A program made the translations under genes and the position numbers. From contig JAZGUH010000072.1 in the NCBI GenBank assembly GCA_037893225.1, positions 124,001-188,000 on the forward strand: 64,000 bases of DNA, in the 5' to 3' direction. The stretch's first letter is position 1. Each line of letters opens with the position of its first letter. The notes under the pieces were generated by a model, which was given only the letters and a program-made list of their open reading frames with translations, had not been told where the DNA came from and searched no databases. Positions 1-12,361 of the stretch are shown one piece after another. The stretch is from Hippasteria phrygiana. Taxonomy: Eukaryota > Echinodermata > Asteroidea > Valvatida > Goniasteridae.

Positions 1-123
1 ATTCAAACCTCGCAATGTTTATTTTCTTTCCGGCCAACATCTGTGTGCATATTACCTTCTATTTATTGCTCCATGCCTGTCAAATTCCCTGGGGTATGAC
101 TTGCTTTACTCATTCATAATTGC
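1..123. repeat. Partial satellite unit, type A, cut by the window edge
   Basis: This is the last 123 bases of a type A unit. It shows GTGCATATTACCTTCT, CCATGCCTGTC and GGGGTATGACTTG, the last being the one-base-shorter form. The array therefore continues to the left of the window. Confidence 0.95.
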
Positions 124-355
124 ATGAAATATCAACCAAATTCAGTAATTTTGACATGTATGGATAGCTTAGATCTGGCGCTACATGTTGCAATTATCGG
201 CGGCTTCTTAGAGTTAAAACTTGTGGAGAAAATTCAAACCTCGCAATGTTTATTTTCTTTCCGGCCAACATCTGTGTACATGTTACCGTCTATTTATTGC
301 TCCGTGCATGTCAAATTCCCTGGGGTATGGACTTGCTTTACTCATTCATAATTGC
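124..355. repeat. Satellite unit type B (representative, 232 bp)
   Basis: Type B is recognised by TTTCCGGCCAACATC, GTGTACATGTTACCGTCT and full-length GGTATGGACTTG. It occurs as TCCATGCATG or, as here, TCCGTGCATG (position 181 A or G). Position 95 is A or C (TTAAAAC or TTAACAC); the C form makes a GTTAAC site. Sub-variants are TTGCCTGG (units at 1514, 3831, 6612, 47844, 50392, 56880, 60820, 62442), TTCTCTGG (24908, 26529, 34640, 37883, 45759, 48307, 54563) and CGCAATTTTTATT (3136, 5453, 7771, 8466, 11246). Confidence 0.9.
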
Positions 356-429
356 ATGAAATATCAACCAAATTCAGTAATTTTGACATGTACGGATAGC
401 TTAGATCTGGCGCTACATGTTACAATTAT
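348..429. other. Inverted repeat across the unit junction (weakened example next to C1)
   Basis: Most junctions carry ATAATTGCA (unit positions 225 to 1 of the next unit) and TGCAATTAT (positions 66-74). These are exact reverse complements of 9 bases, 64 bases apart. At this location the first arm is intact but the C1 unit has TACAATTAT, so one base pair is lost. A dyad of this kind could form a hairpin or bind a dimeric protein. There is no evidence here that it does. Confidence 0.5.
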
Positions 430-587
430 CGGCGGCTTCTTAGAGTTAATACTTGTGGAGAAAATTCAAACCTCGCAATGTTTATTTTCTTCCCGGCCAC
501 CATCTGTGTGCAGATTACCTTTTATTTATTGCTCCATGCCTGTCAAATTCCCTGGGGTATGGACTTGCTTTACTCATTCATAATTTC
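356..587. repeat. Satellite unit type C1 (representative, 232 bp)
   Basis: C1 carries a linked set of variants: ATGTACGG (position 38 C), CATGTTACAA (67 A), TTAATAC (95 T), TTCCCGGCCACC (137 C, 145 C), GTGCAGATTACCTTTTAT and usually AATTTCATG at the end (231 T). Further full-length C1 units start at 1051, 2441, 4758, 12868, 14026, 16573, 18657, 25371, 35567, 42053, 46686 and 49234. A related form with CCAACATC instead of CCACCATC starts at 30238, 31860, 33482, 38810, 40432, 43211, 44833 and 53405. Confidence 0.88.
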
Positions 588-818
588 ATGAAATATCAAC
601 CAAATTCAGTAATTTTGACATGTATGGATAGCTTAGATCTGGCGCTACATGTTGCAATTATCGGCGGCTTCTTAGAGTTAAAACTTGTGGAGAAAATTCA
701 AACCTCGCAATGTTTATTTTCTTTCCGGCCAACATCTGTGTGCATATTACCTTCTATTTATTGCTCCATGCCTGTCAAATTCCCTGGGGTATGACTTGCT
801 TTACTCATTCATAATTGC
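588..818. repeat. Satellite unit type A (representative, 231 bp)
   Basis: Type A has TTTCCGGCCAACATC, GTGTGCATATTACCTTCT, CCATGCCTGTC and the one-base-shorter GGGTATGACTTG. The deletion is what makes the unit 231 bp and moves the forward frame into a TGA. Some A units carry ACTTGTTTTAC instead of ACTTGCTTTAC (for example those starting at 1978, 4295, 15184, 17268, 18889, 22825, 29775, 31397, 33019, 38347, 39969, 42748, 44370 and 52942), a marker useful for following copies. Confidence 0.92.
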
Positions 819-1745
819 ATGAAATATCAACCAAATTCAGTAATTTTGACATGTATGGATAGCTTAGATCTGGCGCTACATGTTGCAATTATCGGCGGCT
901 TCTTAGAGTTAACACTTGTGGAGAAAATTCAAACCTCGCAATGTTTATTTTCTTTCCGGCCAACATCTGTGTACATGTTACCGTCTATTTATTGCTCCAT
1001 GCATGTCAAATTCCCTGGGGTATGGACTTGCTTTACTCATTCATAATTGCATGAAATATCAACCAAATTCAGTAATTTTGACATGTACGGATAGCTTAGA
1101 TCTGGCGCTACATGTTACAATTATCGGCGGCTTCTTAGAGTTAATACTTGTGGAGAAAATTCAAACCTCGCAATGTTTATTTTCTTCCCGGCCACCATCT
1201 GTGTGCAGATTACCTTTTATTTATTGCTCCATGCCTGTCAAATTCCCTGGGGTATGGACTTGCTTTACTCATTCATAATTTCATGAAATATCAACCAAAT
1301 TCAGTAATTTTGACATGTATGGATAGCTTAGATCTGGCGCTACATGTTGCAATTATCGGCGGCTTCTTAGAGTTAAAACTTGTGGAGAAAATTCAAACCT
1401 CGCAATGTTTATTTTCTTTCCGGCCAACATCTGTGTGCATATTACCTTCTATTTATTGCTCCATGCCTGTCAAATTCCCTGGGGTATGACTTGCTTTACT
1501 CATTCATAATTGCATGAAATATCAACCAAATTCAGTAATTTTGACATGTATGGATAGCTTAGATCTGGCGCTACATGTTGCAATTATCGGCGGCTTCTTA
1601 GAGTTAACACTTGTGGAGAAAATTCAAACCTCGCAATGTTTATTTTCTTTCCGGCCAACATCTGTGTACATGTTACCGTCTATTTATTGCTCCATGCATG
1701 TCAAATTGCCTGGGGTATGGACTTGCTTTACTCATTCATAATTGC

Positions 1746-1977
1746 ATGAAATATCAACCAAATTCAGTAATTTTGACATGTATGGATAGCTTAGATCTGG
1801 CGCTACATGTTGCAATTATCGGCGGCTTCTTAGAGTTAACACTTGTGGAGAAAATTCAAACCTCGCAATGTTTATTTTCTTCCCGGCCACCATCTGTGTG
1901 CAGATTACCTCTTATTTATTGCTCCATGCCTGTCAAATTCCCTGGGGTATGGACTTGCTTTACTCATTCATAATTGC
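1746..1977. repeat. Satellite unit type C2 (representative, 232 bp)
   Basis: C2 shares TTCCCGGCCACC and GTGCAGATTACC with C1 but has ATGTATGG, GTTGCAA, TTAACAC and CCTCTTATTT. It is one of the commonest units and is the usual partner of A in the dimeric part of the array. A sub-variant has TACTAATTC (position 220 A) and ends at 28614, 29774, 31396, 33018, 38346, 39968, 44369 and 52941. Another has ATTAGCGG (position 74 G), in units at 9393, 12173, 27224 and 55258. Confidence 0.9.
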
Positions 1978-2904
1978 ATGAAATATCAACCAAATTCAGT
2001 AATTTTGACATGTATGGATAGCTTAGATCTGGCGCTACATGTTGCAATTATCGGCGGCTTCTTAGAGTTAAAACTTGTGGAGAAAATTCAAACCTCGCAA
2101 TGTTTATTTTCTTTCCGGCCAACATCTGTGTGCATATTACCTTCTATTTATTGCTCCATGCCTGTCAAATTCCCTGGGGTATGACTTGTTTTACTCATTC
2201 ATAATTGCATGAAATATCAACCAAATTCAGTAATTTTGACATGTATGGATAGCTTAGATCTGGCGCTACATGTTGCAATTATCGGCGGCTTCTTAGAGTT
2301 AAAACTTGTGGAGAAAATTCAAACCTCGCAATGTTTATTTTCTTTCCGGCCAACATCTGTGTACATGTTACCGTCTATTTATTGCTCCGTGCATGTCAAA
2401 TTCCCTGGGGTATGGACTTGCTTTACTCATTCATAATTGCATGAAATATCAACCAAATTCAGTAATTTTGACATGTACGGATAGCTTAGATCTGGCGCTA
2501 CATGTTACAATTATCGGCGGCTTCTTAGAGTTAATACTTGTGGAGAAAATTCAAACCTCGCAATGTTTATTTTCTTCCCGGCCACCATCTGTGTGCAGAT
2601 TACCTTTTATTTATTGCTCCATGCCTGTCAAATTCCCTGGGGTATGGACTTGCTTTACTCATTCATAATTTCATGAAATATCAACCAAATTCAGTAATTT
2701 TGACATGTATGGATAGCTTAGATCTGGCGCTACATGTTGCAATTATCGGCGGCTTCTTAGAGTTAACACTTGTGGAGAAAATTCAAACCTCGCAATGTTT
2801 ATTTTCTTCCCGGCCACCATCTGTGTGCAGATTACCTCTTATTTATTGCTCCATGCCTGTCAAATTCCCTGGGGTATGGACTTGCTTTACTCATTCATAA
2901 TTGC

Positions 2905-3135
2905 ATGAAATATCAACCAAATTCAGTAATTTTGACATGTATGGATAGCTTAGATCTGGCGCTACATGTTGCAATTATCGGCGGCTTCTTAGAGTTAAAA
3001 CTTGTGGAGAAAATTCAAACCTCGCAATGTATATTTCCTTTCCGGCCAACATCTGTGTGCATATTACCTTCTATTTATTGCTCCATGCCTGTCAAATTTC
3101 CTGTGGTATGACTTGCTTTACTCATTCATAATTGC
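2905..3135. repeat. Satellite unit, type A variant with TTTCCTGTGGT
   Basis: This 231-bp unit has AATGTATATTTCC in place of AATGTTTATTTTC and AAATTTCCTGTGGTATG in place of the usual CCCTGGGG stretch. Copies start at 2905, 5222, 7540, 8235 and 11015. Three later copies (25835, 37189, 53869) keep TGTATATTTTC with the TGTGG change, so the variants have been partly separated by exchange. Confidence 0.88.
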
Positions 3136-6100
3136 ATGAAATATCAACCAAATTCAGTAATTTTGACATGTATGGATAGCTTAGATCTGGCGCTACATGT
3201 TGCAATTATCGGCGGCTTCTTAGAGTTAAAACTTGTGGAGAAAATTCAAACCTCGCAATTTTTATTTTCTTTCCGGCCAACATCTGTGTACATGTTACCG
3301 TCTATTTATTGCTCCATGCATGTCAAATTCCCTGGGGTATGGACTTGCTTTACTCATTCATAATTGCATGAAATATCAACCAAATTCAGTAATTTTGACA
3401 TGTATGGATAGCTTAGATCTGGCGCTACATGTTGCAATTATCGGCGGCTTCTTAGAGTTAACACTTGTGGAGAAAATTCAAACCTCGCAATGTTTATTTT
3501 CTTCCCGGCCACCATCTGTGTGCAGATTACCTCTTATTTATTGCTCCATGCCTGTCAAATTCCCTGGGGTATGGACTTGCTTTACTCATTCATAATTGCA
3601 TGAAATATCAACCAAATTCAGTAATTTTGACATGTATGGATAGCTTAGATCTGGCGCTACATGTTGCAATTATCGGCGGCTTCTTAGAGTTAAAACTTGT
3701 GGAGAAAATTCAAACCTCGCAATGTTTATTTTCTTTCCGGCCAACATCTGTGTGCATATTACCTTCTATTTATTGCTCCATGCCTGTCAAATTCCCTGGG
3801 GTATGACTTGCTTTACTCATTCATAATTGCATGAAATATCAACCAAATTCAGTAATTTTGACATGTATGGATAGCTTAGATCTGGCGCTACATGTTGCAA
3901 TTATCGGCGGCTTCTTAGAGTTAACACTTGTGGAGAAAATTCAAACCTCGCAATGTTTATTTTCTTTCCGGCCAACATCTGTGTACATGTTACCGTCTAT
4001 TTATTGCTCCATGCATGTCAAATTGCCTGGGGTATGGACTTGCTTTACTCATTCATAATTGCATGAAATATCAACCAAATTCAGTAATTTTGACATGTAT
4101 GGATAGCTTAGATCTGGCGCTACATGTTGCAATTATCGGCGGCTTCTTAGAGTTAACACTTGTGGAGAAAATTCAAACCTCGCAATGTTTATTTTCTTCC
4201 CGGCCACCATCTGTGTGCAGATTACCTCTTATTTATTGCTCCATGCCTGTCAAATTCCCTGGGGTATGGACTTGCTTTACTCATTCATAATTGCATGAAA
4301 TATCAACCAAATTCAGTAATTTTGACATGTATGGATAGCTTAGATCTGGCGCTACATGTTGCAATTATCGGCGGCTTCTTAGAGTTAAAACTTGTGGAGA
4401 AAATTCAAACCTCGCAATGTTTATTTTCTTTCCGGCCAACATCTGTGTGCATATTACCTTCTATTTATTGCTCCATGCCTGTCAAATTCCCTGGGGTATG
4501 ACTTGTTTTACTCATTCATAATTGCATGAAATATCAACCAAATTCAGTAATTTTGACATGTATGGATAGCTTAGATCTGGCGCTACATGTTGCAATTATC
4601 GGCGGCTTCTTAGAGTTAAAACTTGTGGAGAAAATTCAAACCTCGCAATGTTTATTTTCTTTCCGGCCAACATCTGTGTACATGTTACCGTCTATTTATT
4701 GCTCCGTGCATGTCAAATTCCCTGGGGTATGGACTTGCTTTACTCATTCATAATTGCATGAAATATCAACCAAATTCAGTAATTTTGACATGTACGGATA
4801 GCTTAGATCTGGCGCTACATGTTACAATTATCGGCGGCTTCTTAGAGTTAATACTTGTGGAGAAAATTCAAACCTCGCAATGTTTATTTTCTTCCCGGCC
4901 ACCATCTGTGTGCAGATTACCTTTTATTTATTGCTCCATGCCTGTCAAATTCCCTGGGGTATGGACTTGCTTTACTCATTCATAATTTCATGAAATATCA
5001 ACCAAATTCAGTAATTTTGACATGTATGGATAGCTTAGATCTGGCGCTACATGTTGCAATTATCGGCGGCTTCTTAGAGTTAACACTTGTGGAGAAAATT
5101 CAAACCTCGCAATGTTTATTTTCTTCCCGGCCACCATCTGTGTGCAGATTACCTCTTATTTATTGCTCCATGCCTGTCAAATTCCCTGGGGTATGGACTT
5201 GCTTTACTCATTCATAATTGCATGAAATATCAACCAAATTCAGTAATTTTGACATGTATGGATAGCTTAGATCTGGCGCTACATGTTGCAATTATCGGCG
5301 GCTTCTTAGAGTTAAAACTTGTGGAGAAAATTCAAACCTCGCAATGTATATTTCCTTTCCGGCCAACATCTGTGTGCATATTACCTTCTATTTATTGCTC
5401 CATGCCTGTCAAATTTCCTGTGGTATGACTTGCTTTACTCATTCATAATTGCATGAAATATCAACCAAATTCAGTAATTTTGACATGTATGGATAGCTTA
5501 GATCTGGCGCTACATGTTGCAATTATCGGCGGCTTCTTAGAGTTAAAACTTGTGGAGAAAATTCAAACCTCGCAATTTTTATTTTCTTTCCGGCCAACAT
5601 CTGTGTACATGTTACCGTCTATTTATTGCTCCATGCATGTCAAATTCCCTGGGGTATGGACTTGCTTTACTCATTCATAATTGCATGAAATATCAACCAA
5701 ATTCAGTAATTTTGACATGTATGGATAGCTTAGATCTGGCGCTACATGTTGCAATTATCGGCGGCTTCTTAGAGTTAACACTTGTGGAGAAAATTCAAAC
5801 CTCGCAATGTTTATTTTCTTCCCGGCCACCATCTGTGTGCAGATTACCTCTTATTTATTGCTCCATGCCTGTCAAATTCCCTGGGGTATGGACTTGCTTT
5901 ACTCATTCATAATTGCATGAAATATCAACCAAATTCAGTAATTTTGACATGTATGGATAGCTTAGATCTGGCGCTACATGTTGCAATTATCGGCGGCTTC
6001 TTAGAGTTAAAACTTGTGGAGAAAATTCAAACCTCGCAATGTTTATTTTCTTTCCGGCCAACATCTGTGTGCATATTACCTTCTATTTATTGCTCCATGC

Positions 6101-6147
6101 CTGTCAAATTCCCTGGGGTATGACTTGCTTTACTCATTCATAATTGC

Positions 6148-7539
6148 ATGAAATATCAACCAAATTCAGTAATTTTGACATGTATGGATAGCTTAGATCT
6201 GGCGCTACATGTTGCAATTATCGGCGGCTTCTTAGAGTTAACACTTGTGGAGAAAATTCAAACCTCGCAATGTTTATTTTCTTCCCGGCCAACATCTGTG
6301 TACATGTTACCGTCTATTTATTGCTCCATGCATGTCAAATTCCCTGGGGTATGGACTTGCTTTACTCATTCATAATTGCATGAAATATCAACCAAATTCA
6401 GTAATTTTGACATGTATGGATAGCTTAGATCTGGCGCTACATGTTGCAATTATCGGCGGCTTCTTAGAGTTAAAACTTGTGGAGAAAATTCAAACCTCGC
6501 AATGTTTATTTTCTTTCCGGCCACCATCTGTGTGCAGATTACCTTTTATTTATTGCTCCATGCCTGTCAAATTCCCTGGGGTATGGACTAGCTTTACTCA
6601 TTCATAATTGCATGAAATATCAACCAAATTCAGTAATTTTGACATGTATGGATAGCTTAGATCTGGCGCTACATGTTGCAATTATCGGCGGCTTCTTAGA
6701 GTTAAAACTTGTGGAGAAAATTCAAACCTCGCAATGTTTATTTTCTTTCCGGCCAACATCTGTGTACATGTTACCGTCTATTTATTGCTCCATGCATGTC
6801 AAATTGCCTGGGGTATGGACTTGCTTTACTCATTCATAATTGCATGAAATATCAACCAAATTCAGTAATTTTGACATGTATGGATAGCTTAGATCTGGCG
6901 CTACATGTTGCAATTATCGGCGGCTTCTTAGAGTTAACACTTGTGGAGAAAATTCAAACCTCGCAATGTTTATTTTCTTCCCGGCCACCATCTGTGTGCA
7001 GATTACCTCTTATTTATTGCTCCATGCCTGTCAAATTCCCTGGGGTATGGACTTGCTTTACTCATTCATAATTGCATGAAATATCAACCAAATTCAGTAA
7101 TTTTGACATGTATGGATAGCTTAGATCTGGCGCTACATGTTGCAATTATCGGCGGCTTCTTAGAGTTAAAACTTGTGGAGAAAATTCAAACCTCGCAATG
7201 TTTATTTTCTTTCCGGCCAACATCTGTGTGCATATTACCTTTTATTTATTGCTCCATGCCTGTCAAATTCCCTGGGGTATGGACTTGCTTTACTCATTCA
7301 TAATTTCATGAAATATCAACCAAATTCAGTAATTTTGACATGTATGGATAGCTTAGATCTGGCGCTACATGTTGCAATTATCGGCGGCTTCTTAGAGTTA
7401 ACACTTGTGGAGAAAATTCAAACCTCGCAATGTTTATTTTCTTCCCGGCCACCATCTGTGTGCAGATTACCTCTTATTTATTGCTCCATGCCTGTCAAAT
7501 TCCCTGGGGTATGGACTTGCTTTACTCATTCATAATTGC
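6148..7539. repeat. Run of six consecutive 232-bp units, two of them mosaics
   Basis: No one-base-shorter unit occurs between the short unit ending at 6147 and the one starting at 7540. The unit at 6380 joins a B-like TTTCCGG to C-like CCACC and CTTTTAT. It also has a one-off GGACTAGC at 6590. The unit at 7076 has A-like GTGCATATTACC followed by C1-like TTTTAT, full-length GGTATGGAC and AATTTCATG. These look like products of exchange inside units. Confidence 0.8.
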
Positions 7540-8929
7540 ATGAAATATCAACCAAATTCAGTAATTTTGACATGTATGGATAGCTTAGATCTGGCGCTAC
7601 ATGTTGCAATTATCGGCGGCTTCTTAGAGTTAAAACTTGTGGAGAAAATTCAAACCTCGCAATGTATATTTCCTTTCCGGCCAACATCTGTGTGCATATT
7701 ACCTTCTATTTATTGCTCCATGCCTGTCAAATTTCCTGTGGTATGACTTGCTTTACTCATTCATAATTGCATGAAATATCAACCAAATTCAGTAATTTTG
7801 ACATGTATGGATAGCTTAGATCTGGCGCTACATGTTGCAATTATCGGCGGCTTCTTAGAGTTAAAACCTGTGGAGAAAATTCAAACCTCGCAATTTTTAT
7901 TTTCTTTCCGGCCAACATCTGTGTACATGTTACCGTCTATTTATTGCTCCATGCATGTCAAATTCCCTGGGGTATGGACTTGCTTTACTCATTCATAATT
8001 GCATGAAATATCAACCAAATTCAGTAATTTTGACATGTATGGATAGCTTAGATCTGGCGCTACATGTTGCAATTATCGGCGGCTTCTTAGAGTTAACACT
8101 TGTGGAGAAAATTCAAACCTCGCAATGTTTATTTTCTTCCCGGCCACCATCTGTGTGCAGATTACCTCTTATTTATTGCTCCATGCCTGTCAAATTCCCT
8201 GGGGTATGGACTTGCTTTACTCATTCATAATTGCATGAAATATCAACCAAATTCAGTAATTTTGACATGTATGGATAGCTTAGATCTGGCGCTACATGTT
8301 GCAATTATCGGCGGCTTCTTAGAGTTAAAACTTGTGGAGAAAATTCAAACCTCGCAATGTATATTTCCTTTCCGGCCAACATCTGTGTGCATATTACCTT
8401 CTATTTATTGCTCCATGCCTGTCAAATTTCCTGTGGTATGACTTGCTTTACTCATTCATAATTGCATGAAATATCAACCAAATTCAGTAATTTTGACATG
8501 TATGGATAGCTTAGATCTGGCGCTACATGTTGCAATTATCGGCGGCTTCTTAGAGTTAAAACCTGTGGAGAAAATTCAAACCTCGCAATTTTTATTTTCT
8601 TTCCGGCCAACATCTGTGTACATGTTACCGTCTATTTATTGCTCCATGCATGTCAAATTCCCTGGGGTATGGACTTGCTTTACTCATTCATAATTGCATG
8701 AAATATCAACCAAATTCAGTAATTTTGACATGTATGGATAGCTTAGATCTGGCGCTACATGTTGCAATTATCGGCGGCTTCTTAGAGTTAACACTTGTGG
8801 AGAAAATTCAAACCTCGCAATGTTTATTTTCTTCCCGGCCACCATCTGTGTGCAGATTACCTCTTATTTATTGCTCCATGCCTGTCAAATTCCTTGGGGT
8901 ATGGACTTGCTTTACTCATTCATAATTGC
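7308..8929. repeat. Trimeric higher-order repeat, 695-bp period
   Basis: The units run C2, variant A, B, C2, variant A, B, C2. The B units at 7771 and 8466 share the rare pair AAAACCTGTGG and CGCAATTTTTATT, so the trimer was copied locally. The last C2 unit carries a one-off TCCTTGGGG near 8894. Confidence 0.82.
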
Positions 8930-10181
8930 ATGAAATATCAACCAAATTCAGTAATTTTGACATGTATGGATAGCTTAGATCTGGCGCTACATGTTGCAAT
9001 TATCGGCGGCTTCTTAGAGTTAAAACTTGTGGAGAAAATTCAAACCTCGCAATGTTTATTTTCTTTCCGGCCAACATCTGTGTGCATATTACCTTCTATT
9101 TATTGCTCCATGCCTGTCAAATTCCCTGGGGTATGACTTGCTTTACTCATTCATAATTGCATGAAATATCAACCAAATTCAGTAATTTTGACATGTATGG
9201 ATAGCTTAGATCTGGCGCTACATGTTGCAATTATCGGCGGCTTCTTAGAGTTAACACTTGTGGAGAAAATTCAAACCTCGCAATGTTTATTTTCTTCCCG
9301 GCCAACATCTGTGTACATGTTACCGTCTATTTATTGCTCCATGCATGTCAAATTCCCTGGGGTATGGACTTGCTTTACTCATTCATAATTGCATGAAATA
9401 TCAACCAAATTCAGTAATTTTGACATGTATGGATAGCTTAGATCTGGCGCTACATGTTGCAATTAGCGGCGGCTTCTTAGAGTTAACACTTGTGGAGAAA
9501 ATTCAAACCTCGCAATGTTTATTTTCTTCCCGGCCACCATCTGTGTGCAGATTACCTCTTATTTATTGCTCCATGCCTGTCAAATTCCCTGGGGTATGGA
9601 CTTGCTTTACTCATTCATAATTGCATGAAATATCAACCAAATTCAGTAATTTTGACATGTATGGATAGCTTAGATCTGGCGCTACATGTTGCAATTATCG
9701 GCGGCTTCTTAGAGTTAAAACTTGTGGAGAAAATTCAAACCTCGCAATGTTTATTTTCTTTCCGGCCAACATCTGTGTGCATATTACCTTCTATTTATTG
9801 CTCCATGCCTGTCAAATTCCCTGGGGTATGACTTGCTTTACTCATTCATAATTGCATGAAATATCAACCAAATTCAGTAATTTTGACATGTATGGATAGC
9901 TTAGATCTGGCGCTACATGTTGCAATTATCGGCGGCTTCTTAGAGTTAAAACTTGTGGAGAAAATTCAAACCTCGCAATGTTTATTTTCTTTCCGGCCAA
10001 CATCTGTGTACATGTTACCGTCTATTTATTGCTCCGTGCATGTCAAATTCCCTGGGGTATGGACTTGCTTTACTCATTCATAATTGCATGAAATATCAAC
10101 CAAATTCAGTAATTTTGACATGTACGGATAGCTTAGATCTGGCGCTACATGTTACAATTATCGGCGGCTTCTTAGAGTTAA
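8333..10181. repeat. 1.85-kb block duplicated at 11113-12961 (offset 2,780 bp)
   Basis: Matching unit starts are 8466/11246, 8698/11478, 9161/11941, 9393/12173, 9625/12405 and 9856/12636. Both copies contain the uncommon ATTAGCGG variant. Differences seen are one-off: near 8894, a G-to-C at 11811 and a C-to-T at 12361. The offset equals 4 x 231 + 8 x 232. The limits are the T/C difference at 8332/11112 and the A/T difference at 10182/12962. Confidence 0.83.
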
Positions 10182-12361
10182 AACTTGTGGAGAAAATTCA
10201 AACCTCGCAATGTTTATTTTCTTTCCGGCCAACATCTGTGTGCATATTACCTTCTATTTATTGCTCCATGCCTGTCAAATTCCCTGGGGTATGACTTGCT
10301 TTACTCATTCATAATTGCATGAAATATCAACCAAATTCAGTAATTTTGACATGTATGGATAGCTTAGATCTGGCGCTACATGTTGCAATTATCGGCGGCT
10401 TCTTAGAGTTAACACTTGTGGAGAAAATTCAAACCTCGCAATGTTTATTTTCTTCCCGGCCACCATCTGTGTGCAGATTACCTCTTATTTATTGCTCCAT
10501 GCCTGTCAAATTCCCTGGGGTATGGACTTGCTTTACTCATTCATAATTGCATGAAATATCAACCAAATTCAGTAATTTTGACATGTATGGATAGCTTAGA
10601 TCTGGCGCTACATGTTGCAATTATCGGCGGCTTCTTAGAGTTAAAACTTGTGGAGAAAATTCAAACCTCGCAATGTTTATTTTCTTTCCGGCCAACATCT
10701 GTGTACATGTTACCGTCTATTTATTGCTCCGTGCATGTCAAATTCCCTGGGGTATGGACTTGCTTTACTCATTCATAATTGCATGAAATATCAACCAAAT
10801 TCAGTAATTTTGACATGTACGGATAGCTTAGATCTGGCGCTACATGTTGCAATTATCGGCGGCTTCTTAGAGTTAACACTTGTGGAGAAAATTCAAACCT
10901 CGCAATGTTTATTTTCTTCCCGGCCACCATCTGTGTGCAGATTACCTCTTATTTATTGCTCCATGCCTGTCAAATTCCCTGGGGTATGGACTTGCTTTAC
11001 TCATTCATAATTGCATGAAATATCAACCAAATTCAGTAATTTTGACATGTATGGATAGCTTAGATCTGGCGCTACATGTTGCAATTATCGGCGGCTTCTT
11101 AGAGTTAAAACCTGTGGAGAAAATTCAAACCTCGCAATGTATATTTCCTTTCCGGCCAACATCTGTGTGCATATTACCTTCTATTTATTGCTCCATGCCT
11201 GTCAAATTTCCTGTGGTATGACTTGCTTTACTCATTCATAATTGCATGAAATATCAACCAAATTCAGTAATTTTGACATGTATGGATAGCTTAGATCTGG
11301 CGCTACATGTTGCAATTATCGGCGGCTTCTTAGAGTTAAAACCTGTGGAGAAAATTCAAACCTCGCAATTTTTATTTTCTTTCCGGCCAACATCTGTGTA
11401 CATGTTACCGTCTATTTATTGCTCCATGCATGTCAAATTCCCTGGGGTATGGACTTGCTTTACTCATTCATAATTGCATGAAATATCAACCAAATTCAGT
11501 AATTTTGACATGTATGGATAGCTTAGATCTGGCGCTACATGTTGCAATTATCGGCGGCTTCTTAGAGTTAACACTTGTGGAGAAAATTCAAACCTCGCAA
11601 TGTTTATTTTCTTCCCGGCCACCATCTGTGTGCAGATTACCTCTTATTTATTGCTCCATGCCTGTCAAATTCCCTGGGGTATGGACTTGCTTTACTCATT
11701 CATAATTGCATGAAATATCAACCAAATTCAGTAATTTTGACATGTATGGATAGCTTAGATCTGGCGCTACATGTTGCAATTATCGGCGGCTTCTTAGAGT
11801 TAAAACTTGTCGAGAAAATTCAAACCTCGCAATGTTTATTTTCTTTCCGGCCAACATCTGTGTGCATATTACCTTCTATTTATTGCTCCATGCCTGTCAA
11901 ATTCCCTGGGGTATGACTTGCTTTACTCATTCATAATTGCATGAAATATCAACCAAATTCAGTAATTTTGACATGTATGGATAGCTTAGATCTGGCGCTA
12001 CATGTTGCAATTATCGGCGGCTTCTTAGAGTTAACACTTGTGGAGAAAATTCAAACCTCGCAATGTTTATTTTCTTCCCGGCCAACATCTGTGTACATGT
12101 TACCGTCTATTTATTGCTCCATGCATGTCAAATTCCCTGGGGTATGGACTTGCTTTACTCATTCATAATTGCATGAAATATCAACCAAATTCAGTAATTT
12201 TGACATGTATGGATAGCTTAGATCTGGCGCTACATGTTGCAATTAGCGGCGGCTTCTTAGAGTTAACACTTGTGGAGAAAATTCAAACCTCGCAATGTTT
12301 ATTTTCTTCCCGGCCACCATCTGTGTGCAGATTACCTCTTATTTATTGCTCCATGCCTGTT

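Larger units (their letters stand above)
1282..6283. repeat. Higher-order repeat, 2,317-bp period (10 units), about 2.2 copies
   Basis: Bases 1282-3966 match 3599-6283 with no difference found when the two covering forward frames were compared. The order is A, B, C2, A, B, C1, C2, variant A, B, C2. The left limit is set by T at 1281 versus G at 3598. The right limit is T at 3967 versus C at 6284. The period is 3 x 231 + 7 x 232. Within it the three-unit 695-bp spacing is still visible. Confidence 0.88.

Noticed and set aside
124..583. Forward open frames of 75-120 codons as protein-coding genes
   Set aside because: The same frames repeat in every unit, overlap each other, often depend on a TTG start, and end wherever the 231- or 232-bp unit shifts the frame. 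Many variants change the encoded residues freely. They are a by-product of the satellite.
1282..6283. Large identical blocks as pure assembly error
   Set aside because: Some could be, but blocks are interleaved with private variants and mosaic units, and offsets differ from place to place. A simple assembler duplication does not explain the whole pattern. Reads would be needed for any individual block.
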